From positions 6,679-29,603 of the forward strand of contig DGYJ01000027.1 in the NCBI GenBank assembly GCA_002396665.1: a stretch of 22,925 nt of DNA, in the 5' to 3' direction. The notes beneath the pieces are model-generated. The model ran no database searches, was not told the DNA's origin, and saw nothing but the letters and a program-made list of their open reading frames with translations. A program made the position numbers and the translations under genes. This DNA comes from Bdellovibrionaceae bacterium UBA5009. GTDB lineage: Bacteria; Bdellovibrionota; Bdellovibrionia; Bdellovibrionales; Bdellovibrionaceae. Shown in pieces: positions 14,634 to 22,205 of this stretch. Each line of letters opens with the position of its first letter. Positions within the stretch are counted from its first letter, which is position 1.

Positions 14634-14660
14634 GGGTTTCTCCTTTAGAATAAAGATCTT

Positions 14661-15407
14661 TTACGGCCTTACTTTATCTAAAGTCCAGATGGGATTCAAA
14701 ACAATTTCATTCAGTGCAGAGGACTGAGTTACAAATGAGTCTTCCCGTCTTAAATGATGCTGCGTGAAAGAGCCTCGTGCCATAAAAGCGACTAAAAACA
14801 GGGGCCAAAGGGCTTTTGCAGCATTTCTGATGGGGGCTTCAAAGCGACGACGTGGATCATCTTCTTCTGGGGTCGCATCCAAATCCACACCTAGATTTTT
14901 TTTCTCTGGCAGCAGATGATCTATGATGCTTCTACGTCCTATGCTGAAAATTAAAATATATATAAAAATGAGAAGAACAGAGGTCAACCGACTTTCATGT
15001 TTCCACCAGTAGGACATGTCATCAAAGTAAGTCATAGCTTTATGGTCAATCCAATGGCGATGGCCATTGTTTTTCAAAAAAAAATGTAGATTCGTAAAAT
15101 TCATTAGAACAATAACAAACCAAAAAAAGTTCAAATACATAGCCTGCCATTTTTCATGTAAAAACCAGCACATAAAGTAAATTGGCAAGTAGACGAATCC
15201 CATAACCAAAAGATCAAATCGAAGTCCCGCAAATGTTATCCACAATCCTGACTTCAAGTTGAATCCAGGGTCAGTATCACCGCTTGAAAGCCAAAATGTA
15301 ATGCCTCTAAAAATCATCATAAAAATTAAAAGCACTGGCAGTGCACGTAAACAGTTGATGAATTTTCTATTGTGTTCTGAGATAGAGAAGAACATAAAGG
15401 AAATCAT
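14661..15407 (-). CDS. Membrane protein resembling the N-terminal half of LtaS-like sulfatase-fold transferases
   Basis: 248 residues with about five hydrophobic segments (about 21-41, 54-75, 88-108, 141-161, 198-216). The second carries G-L-R-F-D, and the C-terminal end reads S-A-L-N-E-I-V-L-N-P, both features of the membrane half of LtaS/MdoB-type alkaline-phosphatase-superfamily proteins. In those, this point leads straight into a sulfatase-fold catalytic domain of some 300-400 residues; here the frame stops after T-L-D-K-V-R-P, and only 27 bases separate it from the barrel gene, so the catalytic part is absent and not merely frameshifted. It may be a decayed gene or a stand-alone membrane partner. 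ATG 15407 touches the ATG of maiA back to back and has no ribosome site; ATG 15395 is an alternative. Confidence 0.65.
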   Translation of the reverse strand: MISFMFFSISEHNRKFINCLRALPVLLIFMMIFRGITFWLSSGDTDPGFNLKSGLWITFAGLRFDLLVMGFVYLPIYFMCWFLHEKWQAMYLNFFWFVIVLMNFTNLHFFLKNNGHRHWIDHKAMTYFDDMSYWWKHESRLTSVLLIFIYILIFSIGRRSIIDHLLPEKKNLGVDLDATPEEDDPRRRFEAPIRNAAKALWPLFLVAFMARGSFTQHHLRREDSFVTQSSALNEIVLNPIWTLDKVRP

Positions 15408-16079
15408 ATGGCAGAACTTGTGCTTTACAACTATTTTCGCAGCTCAACGTCGTACCGAGTCCGCATAGCCCTTCACTACAAAAATTTAAGTTTTGAATAC
15501 AAGCCTGTGCATCTTCTAAATGATGGCGGTGAACAATATAAAAGCACTTATGCCAATTTGAATCCCATGAGCGAGGTTCCCACTCTGATCCACGATGGGC
15601 TGACCATTGCGCAATCCATGGCCATCATCGAATATTTGGATGAAATGTTCCCCCACCCAGCCCTTTTCCCTAAAGAGCCCCATCAAAAAGCAAGGATTCG
15701 ACAATTTTGCGAAAATATAAATTCATTTATGCACCCCCTTGGAAACCTGAAGGTTCTTCAGCATCTCGAAAAAAAGCATGGCTACACAGCCCAAGATAAA
15801 GAGCAATGGGTCCAGCACTGGCTGCAAAAAGGATTTTTAGCTTTGGAAAATATGGTTAAAAAAAATCACGGCACTTACTGTTTTGGAAATGAAGTGACCG
15901 CTGCTGATTTGTTTTTAGTGCCACAAATTTTTGCGGCAAAAAGATTTAATGTCGATCTAGAGCCCTATACAAAATTAAACAAAATTAATGAAAATGCCTT
16001 GGCCCTAGAATGCTTTCAAATGGCCCACCCCATGAGACAAGTAGACACACCTGAAGCAGAAAAATTAATCTCCAAATAA
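15408..16079 (+). CDS. maiA: Maleylacetoacetate isomerase (zeta-class glutathione S-transferase)
   Basis: 223-residue cytoplasmic enzyme that isomerises maleylacetoacetate to fumarylacetoacetate with glutathione as cofactor, the step before FAH in tyrosine/homogentisate breakdown. The zeta-class signature S-S-T-S-Y-R-V-R-I-A-L starts at residue 12, N-P-M-S-E-V-P-T-L and A-Q-S-M-A-I-I-E-Y-L (glutathione site) follow in the thioredoxin-fold half, and G-N-E-V-T-A-A-D-L lies in the helical half. ATG 15408 has AAGGA at 15397-15401. The promoter must lie within the coding sequence of the divergent membrane gene, because the two start codons abut. It ends 28 bases from the convergent last gene of the cox operon; no terminator hairpin is visible between. 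Confidence 0.93.
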   Translation: MAELVLYNYFRSSTSYRVRIALHYKNLSFEYKPVHLLNDGGEQYKSTYANLNPMSEVPTLIHDGLTIAQSMAIIEYLDEMFPHPALFPKEPHQKARIRQFCENINSFMHPLGNLKVLQHLEKKHGYTAQDKEQWVQHWLQKGFLALENMVKKNHGTYCFGNEVTAADLFLVPQIFAAKRFNVDLEPYTKLNKINENALALECFQMAHPMRQVDTPEAEKLISK

Positions 16080-16107
16080 GGCTTAGATAATAAAATAAAT
16101 GTGATCG

Positions 16108-16848
16108 TTACTGGCTGTGATCCTCAGGAAAGCCTGGCATAGTCCCTTTACGTGGAGGATGCACTTCGCGCCCTCCATCCTTATCTTCTTTATTGCCCTT
16201 AAGGCCTCTATCCATTCTGAATTCCTTTGCAGCTTTATCAACAATTTTTGCCACAGCAGGATCCGTGGGACGATCAACAAGTTTAATAATCTCTGCAACA
16301 CGGTTTAAGTTCGTCACCCAGTCGGTGATAATCATCTGATTTGTCGAAGCAAGCACCGTCATCTCACCATCTTTAGATGGAATAATTCGCAAATCACGAT
16401 TGATATTTTGGACAGCGACATGCTTCAACTGAATAACATAGGTGTACATTCTTTCTGGCTTAATCGAAGGCAATTGGCTGCTGACTTCTATTAAAGATCT
16501 TTGAATGTTTCTTGCAGAGCGCACAACCAAAGTGTCGTTTTCTTTTGATATAGCAAAACCATTCAATGCCAAAGCCGTCGAAAGCTGATTAAAAGCTTCA
16601 GTGGCAGTAACATCCACTGGATTAAAAATAGAAATTTTGCCTCTGACCGATGGATCAACGATAAATTTTTGTGAAGTGGCTTTTGAATAAAGCTCGATCA
16701 CTTTCGTGATCTCTTCGTTATTGAATTGCATTTTGATATTTGTTGTTGGGACCGTGACATCGGCAGCGCTAGCCATCGTTGTTTGATTTAGAAAAAATAA
16801 AAACGCGGAAATCAAAAATAAAAATTTCATGTTTGCATTGTAGCTCAT
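16108..16848 (-). CDS. Periplasmic protein with GspD-type N0 and N1 domains but no secretin domain
   Basis: 246 residues. A signal peptide (about 1-28, A-S-A before the cut) is followed by an N0 domain (about 37-110; F-I-V-D-P-S-V-R-G-K-I is the GspD hallmark) and one N1/KH-like repeat (about 132-193; V-I-Q-L-K-H-V-A through I-I-K-L-V-D-R-P). Full type II secretins carry two more N-type repeats and a β-barrel gate of some 250 residues; here they are replaced by a charged, Lys/Asp/Gly-rich tail (about 207-246). It cannot form a pore alone. It could be a truncated secretin or a periplasmic adaptor that caps or recruits a secretin. AGGAG (16854-16858) decides ATG 16848. It follows ctaB by 13 bases, so it is the last gene of the cox operon although no link to respiration is known. 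Confidence 0.82.
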   Translation of the reverse strand: MSYNANMKFLFLISAFLFFLNQTTMASAADVTVPTTNIKMQFNNEEITKVIELYSKATSQKFIVDPSVRGKISIFNPVDVTATEAFNQLSTALALNGFAISKENDTLVVRSARNIQRSLIEVSSQLPSIKPERMYTYVIQLKHVAVQNINRDLRIIPSKDGEMTVLASTNQMIITDWVTNLNRVAEIIKLVDRPTDPAVAKIVDKAAKEFRMDRGLKGNKEDKDGGREVHPPRKGTMPGFPEDHSQ

Positions 16849-16861
16849 AGAATCTCCTAGC

Positions 16862-17740
16862 CTAATTGCTGTTGATAAATAAAAAGTTCCATTTGTCTAT
16901 GACCGGAACAAAAAGATAAATCAAAACACTGACATTGATCCACATAAAGAACCGCAACCAACCTTTTTCACCACGGCTATTATGATATTTTTTATATTCC
17001 AGCAAAACCCAAACAGAGGTCGGCACAACTAATAAAATATAAAACCAACTTGTTAAAATAAAGAAAGGCGAAGCCAATGCCACGCCCACATAGACCAATG
17101 TGTACATGCCCATTTGATAAAGTGTGCGATCCAAACCCAAAGCCACTGGCAAAGTGGGAACAGATCCTTCGGCATAATCATCTTTGTATCGAATGGCCAA
17201 GGCCCAAAAGTGGGGCATCTGCCATAAAAACAAAATCAAAAATAAATAGATCGAGTCACTATTAAAAATTTGATCGCTGTTCATCGCATAACCAATGGTC
17301 ACTGGCAATGCACCAGGAATGGCACCTGGAACAGCGGCATAAATCCATTTCGGTTTTAAGTAGTATGTATAGACAACATTGTACAAGATAACAGTCGCAA
17401 CTCCCAGGCCAGCAGCCAAGGGACTCGCTCGAAACAGAAGATCTAAGCCCGCATAGATAAACGAGACTGCCAATACACCAGCCGCAGTGGGGGTGATTTT
17501 ACCAGAGGCCACGGGACGCTTTGCCGTGCGAGGCATTTTTTGGTCTAGCTTATATTCCTGAACTTGGTTCAAGGCCAAACTGCCAGAGCTTAGCAAATAT
17601 AAACCCGCCACAAATTGTAAAAGATGTTCAATTTGAAAGGGAATTTCTGAACGATAGCTGACTGCATATCCCGCTAAGCCAGCCAGAATGACAAAGATAA
17701 CTATCCCAAATTTAGTGAGGTTCGAATAAACCTTAAACAC
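16862..17740 (-). CDS. ctaB: Protoheme IX farnesyltransferase
   Basis: 292-residue UbiA-superfamily membrane enzyme that adds a farnesyl chain to heme b, giving heme O on the way to the heme A used by the oxidase encoded upstream. The first prenyl-diphosphate/Mg site is N-Q-V-Q-E-Y-K-L-D (Asn 58, Glu 62, Asp 66) followed by K-M-P-R-T-A-K-R-P; Glu replaces the Asp usual in E. coli CyoE, as it does in mitochondrial COX10. The second conserved segment is M-P-H-F-W-A-L-A-I-R-Y-K-D-D-Y (175-189). About nine helices are visible. The start is GTG 17740 without a ribosome site, two bases after the coxD stop, so translation likely relies on coupling. Heme A synthase (CtaA), needed for the next step, is not in the window. 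Confidence 0.93.
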   Translation of the reverse strand: MFKVYSNLTKFGIVIFVILAGLAGYAVSYRSEIPFQIEHLLQFVAGLYLLSSGSLALNQVQEYKLDQKMPRTAKRPVASGKITPTAAGVLAVSFIYAGLDLLFRASPLAAGLGVATVILYNVVYTYYLKPKWIYAAVPGAIPGALPVTIGYAMNSDQIFNSDSIYLFLILFLWQMPHFWALAIRYKDDYAEGSVPTLPVALGLDRTLYQMGMYTLVYVGVALASPFFILTSWFYILLVVPTSVWVLLEYKKYHNSRGEKGWLRFFMWINVSVLIYLFVPVIDKWNFLFINSN

Positions 17741-17742
17741 AA

Positions 17743-18087
17743 CTAAAGAGTGCTAATTTCTTTAATACGGGTCCAGATATCTAAAGCTGAGAAACCAAAA
17801 AGAACTAACAAGAAAAAGAAACCGCAGCCAAAAATGACCTGGTTCAATTTATCGTCATATTTTAGTCCCATGAAAAACAACATCACCAATGCGGCTTTAA
17901 CTGCTGCGATCAAAAAAGCAACCGGAGCAGCCAATGCACCCAAATGGAGCCAGTGAAAAAACACAGTGGCAAATGTAAGTACAATTAATGCTGCCGCAAC
18001 TTTGATATAAATTTGAAATGGAATAATGTGATGGCCACCGTGACCAGAACTTCCATGACCAGAATGCTGAGAATTTGTATTCGCCAT
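17743..18087 (-). CDS. coxD: Cytochrome c oxidase subunit IV (small, bacterial type)
   Basis: 114-residue three-helix membrane protein (about 26-46, 52-75, 84-106). The pattern after the first helix, with A-A-V-K-A-A-L-V-M-L-F-F-M-G-L-K-Y, is the signature of bacterial COX4-type subunits. The N-terminus is rich in His, Gly and Ser (residues 8-20), with five His, which could bind metal but may be only a flexible tail. Its role is accessory: it helps stability or assembly of the oxidase and carries no redox centre. ATG 18087 has AAGGAG at ideal spacing, the strongest ribosome site in this operon. It lies 18 bases after coxC and two before ctaB. Confidence 0.9.
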   Translation of the reverse strand: MANTNSQHSGHGSSGHGGHHIIPFQIYIKVAAALIVLTFATVFFHWLHLGALAAPVAFLIAAVKAALVMLFFMGLKYDDKLNQVIFGCGFFFLLVLFGFSALDIWTRIKEISTL

Positions 18088-18105
18088 TTTTATCTCCTTA
18101 TAAAA

Positions 18106-18768
18106 TTATCCCACCAAATAAAGCAGTGGGAAGAGGAAGATCCAGATCAAATCCACGATATGCCAAAAAATACCAACACCCTCGACAGGTGTATAGTAAT
18201 CAGGTCCAAACTCGCCTTTCATAGCACGAATCATAACCCATGTAATTAAGCCCATACCTAGTAGAACGTGAATTCCATGGAGGCCTGTCATGCAAAAGTA
18301 AAATCCAAAATACAAACCTAAATTTGCATGCTCAGGGTTTACATGATGAACATCCAAAAAGCGTCCTGGCAAAAATCCATGATGGATTTTTGCCGTATAT
18401 TCAAAGTACTTCACAACCATAAAGATCGCGCCACACACAAGTGTGATCGCAAGACTTCGAACGGCTTTTTTAGACTGGCCAACTTGAAGGTAGTAAATAC
18501 CTAGGGCCATTGTGAGTGAAGACATGATCAGAACCAGAGTATTGAAAAATCCCATTCTCCAATCCAACTGTTTTGCGCCCTCAGCAAACATTTCCGGATA
18601 AATATTATGAAAAATGGTGTAGGCAACAAAAAGTCCGCCGAACATCAAGATTTCAGTCACCATAAAAAGCCAAATACCTTGCTTTGCACTTTCGAATTCG
18701 TGATTTGCATCACGAAAGTGATGGGCAAAGTGATGACCAGATGTACTTGCGTGATTATTTGTACTCAT
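18106..18768 (-). CDS. coxC: Cytochrome c oxidase subunit III
   Basis: 220-residue subunit III with five helices (about 33-53, 73-93, 103-123, 150-172, 196-217). Classical seven-helix versions have about 260-270 residues, so the first two helices are absent here, as in many caa3-type oxidases. Family marks are K-Q-G-I-W-L-F-M-V-T-E at 29-39, F-N-T at 74-76, the conserved Glu in K-Y-F-E-Y near 121, and G-L-H-G-I-H-V-L-L-G near 162. The N-terminus has six His within 20 residues. Subunit III carries no metal but protects subunit I from turnover damage and helps proton uptake. Its first 14 bases overlap the end of coxA, so the two are coupled. Confidence 0.93.
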   Translation of the reverse strand: MSTNNHASTSGHHFAHHFRDANHEFESAKQGIWLFMVTEILMFGGLFVAYTIFHNIYPEMFAEGAKQLDWRMGFFNTLVLIMSSLTMALGIYYLQVGQSKKAVRSLAITLVCGAIFMVVKYFEYTAKIHHGFLPGRFLDVHHVNPEHANLGLYFGFYFCMTGLHGIHVLLGMGLITWVMIRAMKGEFGPDYYTPVEGVGIFWHIVDLIWIFLFPLLYLVG

Positions 18769-20353
18769 ATGGACCTGCTTTCACGATTGGATCGACTTCA
18801 AAATTAGTATGAATAGGTGGAGATGGAACAGTCCACTCTAAAGTTTTAGAGCCCCATGGATTTGCAGGAGCCTTTTCACCTTTTCTTAAACCCTGAACTA
18901 AAACATAAAGACTTAATAAAAAGCCTGTTCCAATCAACCATGAACCCACTGTCGAAATGGCATTCAAAGATTGGTAAGCCGGGATGTAATCAAAATATCT
19001 TCGTGGCATACCCATCGCTCCCAAAATAAATTGCGGGAAGAAGGTCACATTGAAGCCAACGAAAATAAAAATAAATGTAAGACGAGCCAAAGATTCATTG
19101 TACATTTTGCCAAACATTTTCGGGAACCAATAATAAAAGCCACCCATTAAGGCCATCAATGTTCCACCCACCATCACGTAATGGAAATGGGCCACAACAA
19201 AGTATGTGTCATGGAAGTGAACGTCAGTCGCAAGAACTGCAAGCATAATTCCAGTCACGCCCCCAATTGCAAATAAGAACATAAAGCCCATGGCGTACAA
19301 CATTGGTGACTGAAAACTGATTGAGCCTTTGTACAAAGTCGCAAGCCAATTGAACATTTTAATCGCCGTTGGAACACCAACTAGCATTGTGATGAAAGAA
19401 AATACGATCCCAGCAATCTCTGATTGACCAGAGACAAACATATGATGTCCCCAAACAAAGAAAGAAACTCCAGCAATACCCAATGATGAATACGCAATCG
19501 CAGTGTAACCAAAAATTGTTTTTTTAGAAAATGTTGTGATCAATTCGCTGACCACACCCATGGCAGGTAGGATCATGATGTAAACAGCAGGATGTGAATA
19601 GAACCAGAAGAAATGTTGGAACAATACCGGATCTCCACCAAGAGCAGGATCAAAGATTCCGACGCCTAAAGTGCGCTCAGCAACAAGAAGTAATAGTGTA
19701 ATCCCCAAAACTGGAGTTGCTAAGACTTGAAGAATAGCTGTTGAATACAGTGCCCAAACAAACAAAGGCATACGATGCATTGTCATACCTGGGGCTCGAA
19801 GCTTATGAACGGTCACAATAAAGTTCAGTCCCGTTAAAATCGATGACATCCCCATAATGAAAGCTGCAAGGACCATGGTCACTACAGCTGTTCCTGTTTT
19901 GATCGAGTAAGGTGTATAAAAAGTCCAACCAGTATCAATTTTAGATGTAAACATTGTGGAAGCCGCAAGCAATGCCCCGAACATAAAGACATACCAGCTG
20001 GCCAAGTTTAGTCTTGGAAAGGCCACGTCCTTTGCCCCAATGTGAAGTGGCAAAAAGAAGTTTCCAAGGACTGCCGGAATTCCAGGAATGATCACCATGA
20101 AAACCATGATGGCTCCGTGGTAAGTCAAAACTTGATTGTACTGATCGGGTGTTAAGAATTGACCGCCTGGCTTTAAGAGCTCAAGTCTCAAAAGCAAGGC
20201 TGCAAGTCCACCAAGCAAGAAAAAGAACATCACAGAGATCATGTACATTAAGCCGATTCGCTTATGATCAAGACTTGTGAACCAAGATTTCAAACCTTTA
20301 AATTCGTTAATATAATTAATTTCACCAGAGTGTGTTGCTGTTGTTGTACCCAT
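18755..20353 (-). CDS. coxA: Cytochrome c oxidase subunit I, A2-type heme-copper oxidase
   Basis: 532-residue, 12-helix catalytic subunit that reduces O2 to water and pumps protons. Ligands are all visible: His 79 (low-spin heme), His 254 (CuB, with Tyr 258 for the His-Tyr cross-link), His 303 and 304 (CuB), His 389 (heme a3) and His 391 (low-spin heme). The K-channel Lys is 332 (P-T-A-I-K) and the D-channel entrance Asp is 109 (G-A-K-D-V-A-F-P-R). The D-channel Glu of mitochondrial-type enzymes (G-H-P-E-V) is missing; the site reads Y-S-H-P-A-V (252-257), the defining motif of the A2 subfamily, where the Tyr-Ser pair is thought to take over proton relay. ATG 20353 has AAGGA upstream. The gene lies 10 bases after coxB and overlaps coxC. 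Confidence 0.97.
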   Translation of the reverse strand: MGTTTATHSGEINYINEFKGLKSWFTSLDHKRIGLMYMISVMFFFLLGGLAALLLRLELLKPGGQFLTPDQYNQVLTYHGAIMVFMVIIPGIPAVLGNFFLPLHIGAKDVAFPRLNLASWYVFMFGALLAASTMFTSKIDTGWTFYTPYSIKTGTAVVTMVLAAFIMGMSSILTGLNFIVTVHKLRAPGMTMHRMPLFVWALYSTAILQVLATPVLGITLLLLVAERTLGVGIFDPALGGDPVLFQHFFWFYSHPAVYIMILPAMGVVSELITTFSKKTIFGYTAIAYSSLGIAGVSFFVWGHHMFVSGQSEIAGIVFSFITMLVGVPTAIKMFNWLATLYKGSISFQSPMLYAMGFMFLFAIGGVTGIMLAVLATDVHFHDTYFVVAHFHYVMVGGTLMALMGGFYYWFPKMFGKMYNESLARLTFIFIFVGFNVTFFPQFILGAMGMPRRYFDYIPAYQSLNAISTVGSWLIGTGFLLSLYVLVQGLRKGEKAPANPWGSKTLEWTVPSPPIHTNFEVDPIVKAGPYEYK

Positions 20354-20363
20354 GGGATTTCCT

Positions 20364-21320
20364 TTATTTCAAAGTTTTGATGTATTCAATCAAGGCCGAC
20401 AACTCAACTTCGCTAAGTTGTCCCTGAAATGATGGCATCACGTTCGCTTGAAAACCTTTAACAATATGAGTGTTCGGATTAAGAATTGAATCGCGAACGT
20501 AATTTTCATCCACTTTCAATTTTTGTCCGTCATTAAGCTCTTCTTCTGCACCGAATTTTTTATAAAGAGTAGGTCCAACTTTCACACTCATATCAGAAGC
20601 AGAATGGCAACCTGCACAGGCTTTCACTTGGAAAAGTTTTTCCCCACGTTGGGCCAAGGGCAATGTGCTGACTTTGGATTCTTCTTCTAACCACTTGTCG
20701 TAATCTTCTTTTGAAACAACTTTCAATGTGCCGATCATGCCTGAATGTTGTGTTCCACAATATTCAGTACAGAAAATATGAAAATCACCCAATTTATTCG
20801 CATTGAATGTCAAAGCTGTGTAACGACCCGGAACCGCATCTTGTTTGATACGAAAACTTGGAACGTAAAAACTATGGATTACATCCATAGAATTCAAAAT
20901 TAATTTGACGTCAGTGTCGATTGGAACAACGACCAAATTTGCAGTCTTCACTCCGCTTTTATACTGAACTTCCCACGCCCATTGTTTACCAGTCACATGG
21001 ATTTCTAATCCATTTTCAGGCATGTGGCGCATTTGATGATAAATATGCCAGCCCCAACCAAACACTCCCAAGAAAATGACCAGTGGAATAAATGACCACA
21101 GGAATTCAAGGAAAGTATTGTGTGTAATATAAGCAGTTTTATCATTGTCAGTTTTGCGTTTGTATTTCATCGCAAAAAAGATCATACCGCCGATCAAAAT
21201 CGCACAAGAAATGAAGCTCGAGATCAACAAGAACTTGTACAAATTATCAACTTGAGCTGCAACATCAGTTGCAGCCGTTGGCATTAAAGACTCCGCATGA
21301 GCCAGGTTCAACCAAAACAT
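20364..21320 (-). CDS. coxB: Cytochrome c oxidase subunit II fused to cytochrome c (caa3 type)
   Basis: 318-residue periplasm-facing subunit that takes electrons from cytochrome c to the CuA centre. Two helices lie at about 30-51 and 73-93. The cupredoxin domain holds the full CuA set: His 149, Cys 184, Glu 186, Cys 188, His 192 and Met 195. A C-terminal monoheme cytochrome c domain (about 223-318) has C-A-G-C-H at 235-239 and a likely Met ligand in V-M-P-S-F near 299. The fusion defines the caa3 type. The N-terminus is very short (nine residues ending A-H-A), so cleavage may occur there or the first helix may serve as anchor. AGGAG seven bases before ATG 21320 overlaps the end of the sco gene, three bases away. 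Confidence 0.96.
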   Translation of the reverse strand: MFWLNLAHAESLMPTAATDVAAQVDNLYKFLLISSFISCAILIGGMIFFAMKYKRKTDNDKTAYITHNTFLEFLWSFIPLVIFLGVFGWGWHIYHQMRHMPENGLEIHVTGKQWAWEVQYKSGVKTANLVVVPIDTDVKLILNSMDVIHSFYVPSFRIKQDAVPGRYTALTFNANKLGDFHIFCTEYCGTQHSGMIGTLKVVSKEDYDKWLEEESKVSTLPLAQRGEKLFQVKACAGCHSASDMSVKVGPTLYKKFGAEEELNDGQKLKVDENYVRDSILNPNTHIVKGFQANVMPSFQGQLSEVELSALIEYIKTLK

Positions 21321-21323
21321 GAG

Positions 21324-22187
21324 CTAACTCCTCACCTTTTCATTTTCTTTTCGACCTCTTCGCCAAACGGGAATCAGCCAAAGTCCTAAAATCAAAACTG
21401 TTAAACCACCACCAAGCTTCATCACATTAACTGCAGCCAATGTGTACTGACTTTGGCGGGGATCGTAGTGAAAACAATAAAGCACCAATGCATCCATGAA
21501 GGTTCCAATTTTACCTTCTGAAGCCTCGTTCAATGCCAATTTCAAATCACGCCCTTGAAACATGATTCCCGGGATATATCTCGACAAAATTCCTTTTGGA
21601 CTAGCCACAATGGCAGCAGAAGTGTGGGACCACTCTTCATCTTTTTCATTCCATTTGTATCTGAATCCAATGGAAGACATTAATTTTTTAACATTTTCTT
21701 CGTTGCCTGTTAAAAAGTGCCAGCCGGATTCTGTGCCTTGGCGGTTATACACTTTTAAATAATTTTCTTTTTTCTTTTTTGCGACATCAGGCGTTTCTCG
21801 AGGATCAAAACTGATCGCTAAAACTTGAAATTGATTTCCGGCAGACCAATCTACAGATTTCAAACCATCGACCAAGCCATTCAAATGAAAATTGCAAAGA
21901 CCTGGGCACGAAAAATACACTGGACTAATAATCACTGGATGCTTGCCGCTGAAAAATTGACCTAAGGTCACAACATTTCCATCTTCATCTTTAAACTGAA
22001 GATCCATGTCCAATTGTGCACCTAATTTTTCATCAATCCCAACGCCTTCAAGTTGCTGTGGCTTTTCTTGGGCTGGAAGCGGCGCTGGGCGACCACCAAG
22101 CTCGTCTGCATTTGCTAAAAATGTAACACCACAAGCAAGGAAGCTTGCGATGGATACATTTTTAAAAAGCATTCGAGTCAGTTTCAA
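21324..22187 (-). CDS. Sco1/SenC/PrrC-type copper chaperone with C-terminal membrane anchor
   Basis: 287-residue thioredoxin-fold protein that delivers copper to, or reduces, the CuA site of subunit II. The metal site is C-P-G-L-C (Cys 94 and 98) with His 188 in W-S-H-T-S, the canonical Sco trio. Residues 1-27 form a signal peptide and about 255-275 a C-terminal helix followed by a basic tail; most Sco proteins are instead anchored at the N-terminus, so this is the tail-anchored variant common where sco heads a cox operon. The start is TTG 22187, chosen for GGGAG (22194-22198) six bases upstream; an ATG five codons later lacks a ribosome site. coxB follows three bases after its stop. Confidence 0.93.
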   Translation of the reverse strand: MKLTRMLFKNVSIASFLACGVTFLANADELGGRPAPLPAQEKPQQLEGVGIDEKLGAQLDMDLQFKDEDGNVVTLGQFFSGKHPVIISPVYFSCPGLCNFHLNGLVDGLKSVDWSAGNQFQVLAISFDPRETPDVAKKKKENYLKVYNRQGTESGWHFLTGNEENVKKLMSSIGFRYKWNEKDEEWSHTSAAIVASPKGILSRYIPGIMFQGRDLKLALNEASEGKIGTFMDALVLYCFHYDPRQSQYTLAAVNVMKLGGGLTVLILGLWLIPVWRRGRKENEKVRS

Positions 22188-22193
22188 AAAAAG

Positions 22194-22198
22194 CTCCC
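22194..22198 (-). promoter_or_regulatory. Ribosome binding site fixing the TTG start of the sco gene
   Basis: GGGAG on the minus strand lies six bases before TTG 22187. The next in-frame ATG (22172) has no such site. This favours the rare TTG start. Confidence 0.65.
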
Positions 22199-22205
22199 GT
22201 TAAAA

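Noticed and set aside
16080..16107. Terminator between convergent maiA and the cox operon.
   Set aside because: The 28-base gap is A/T-rich but forms no stem.
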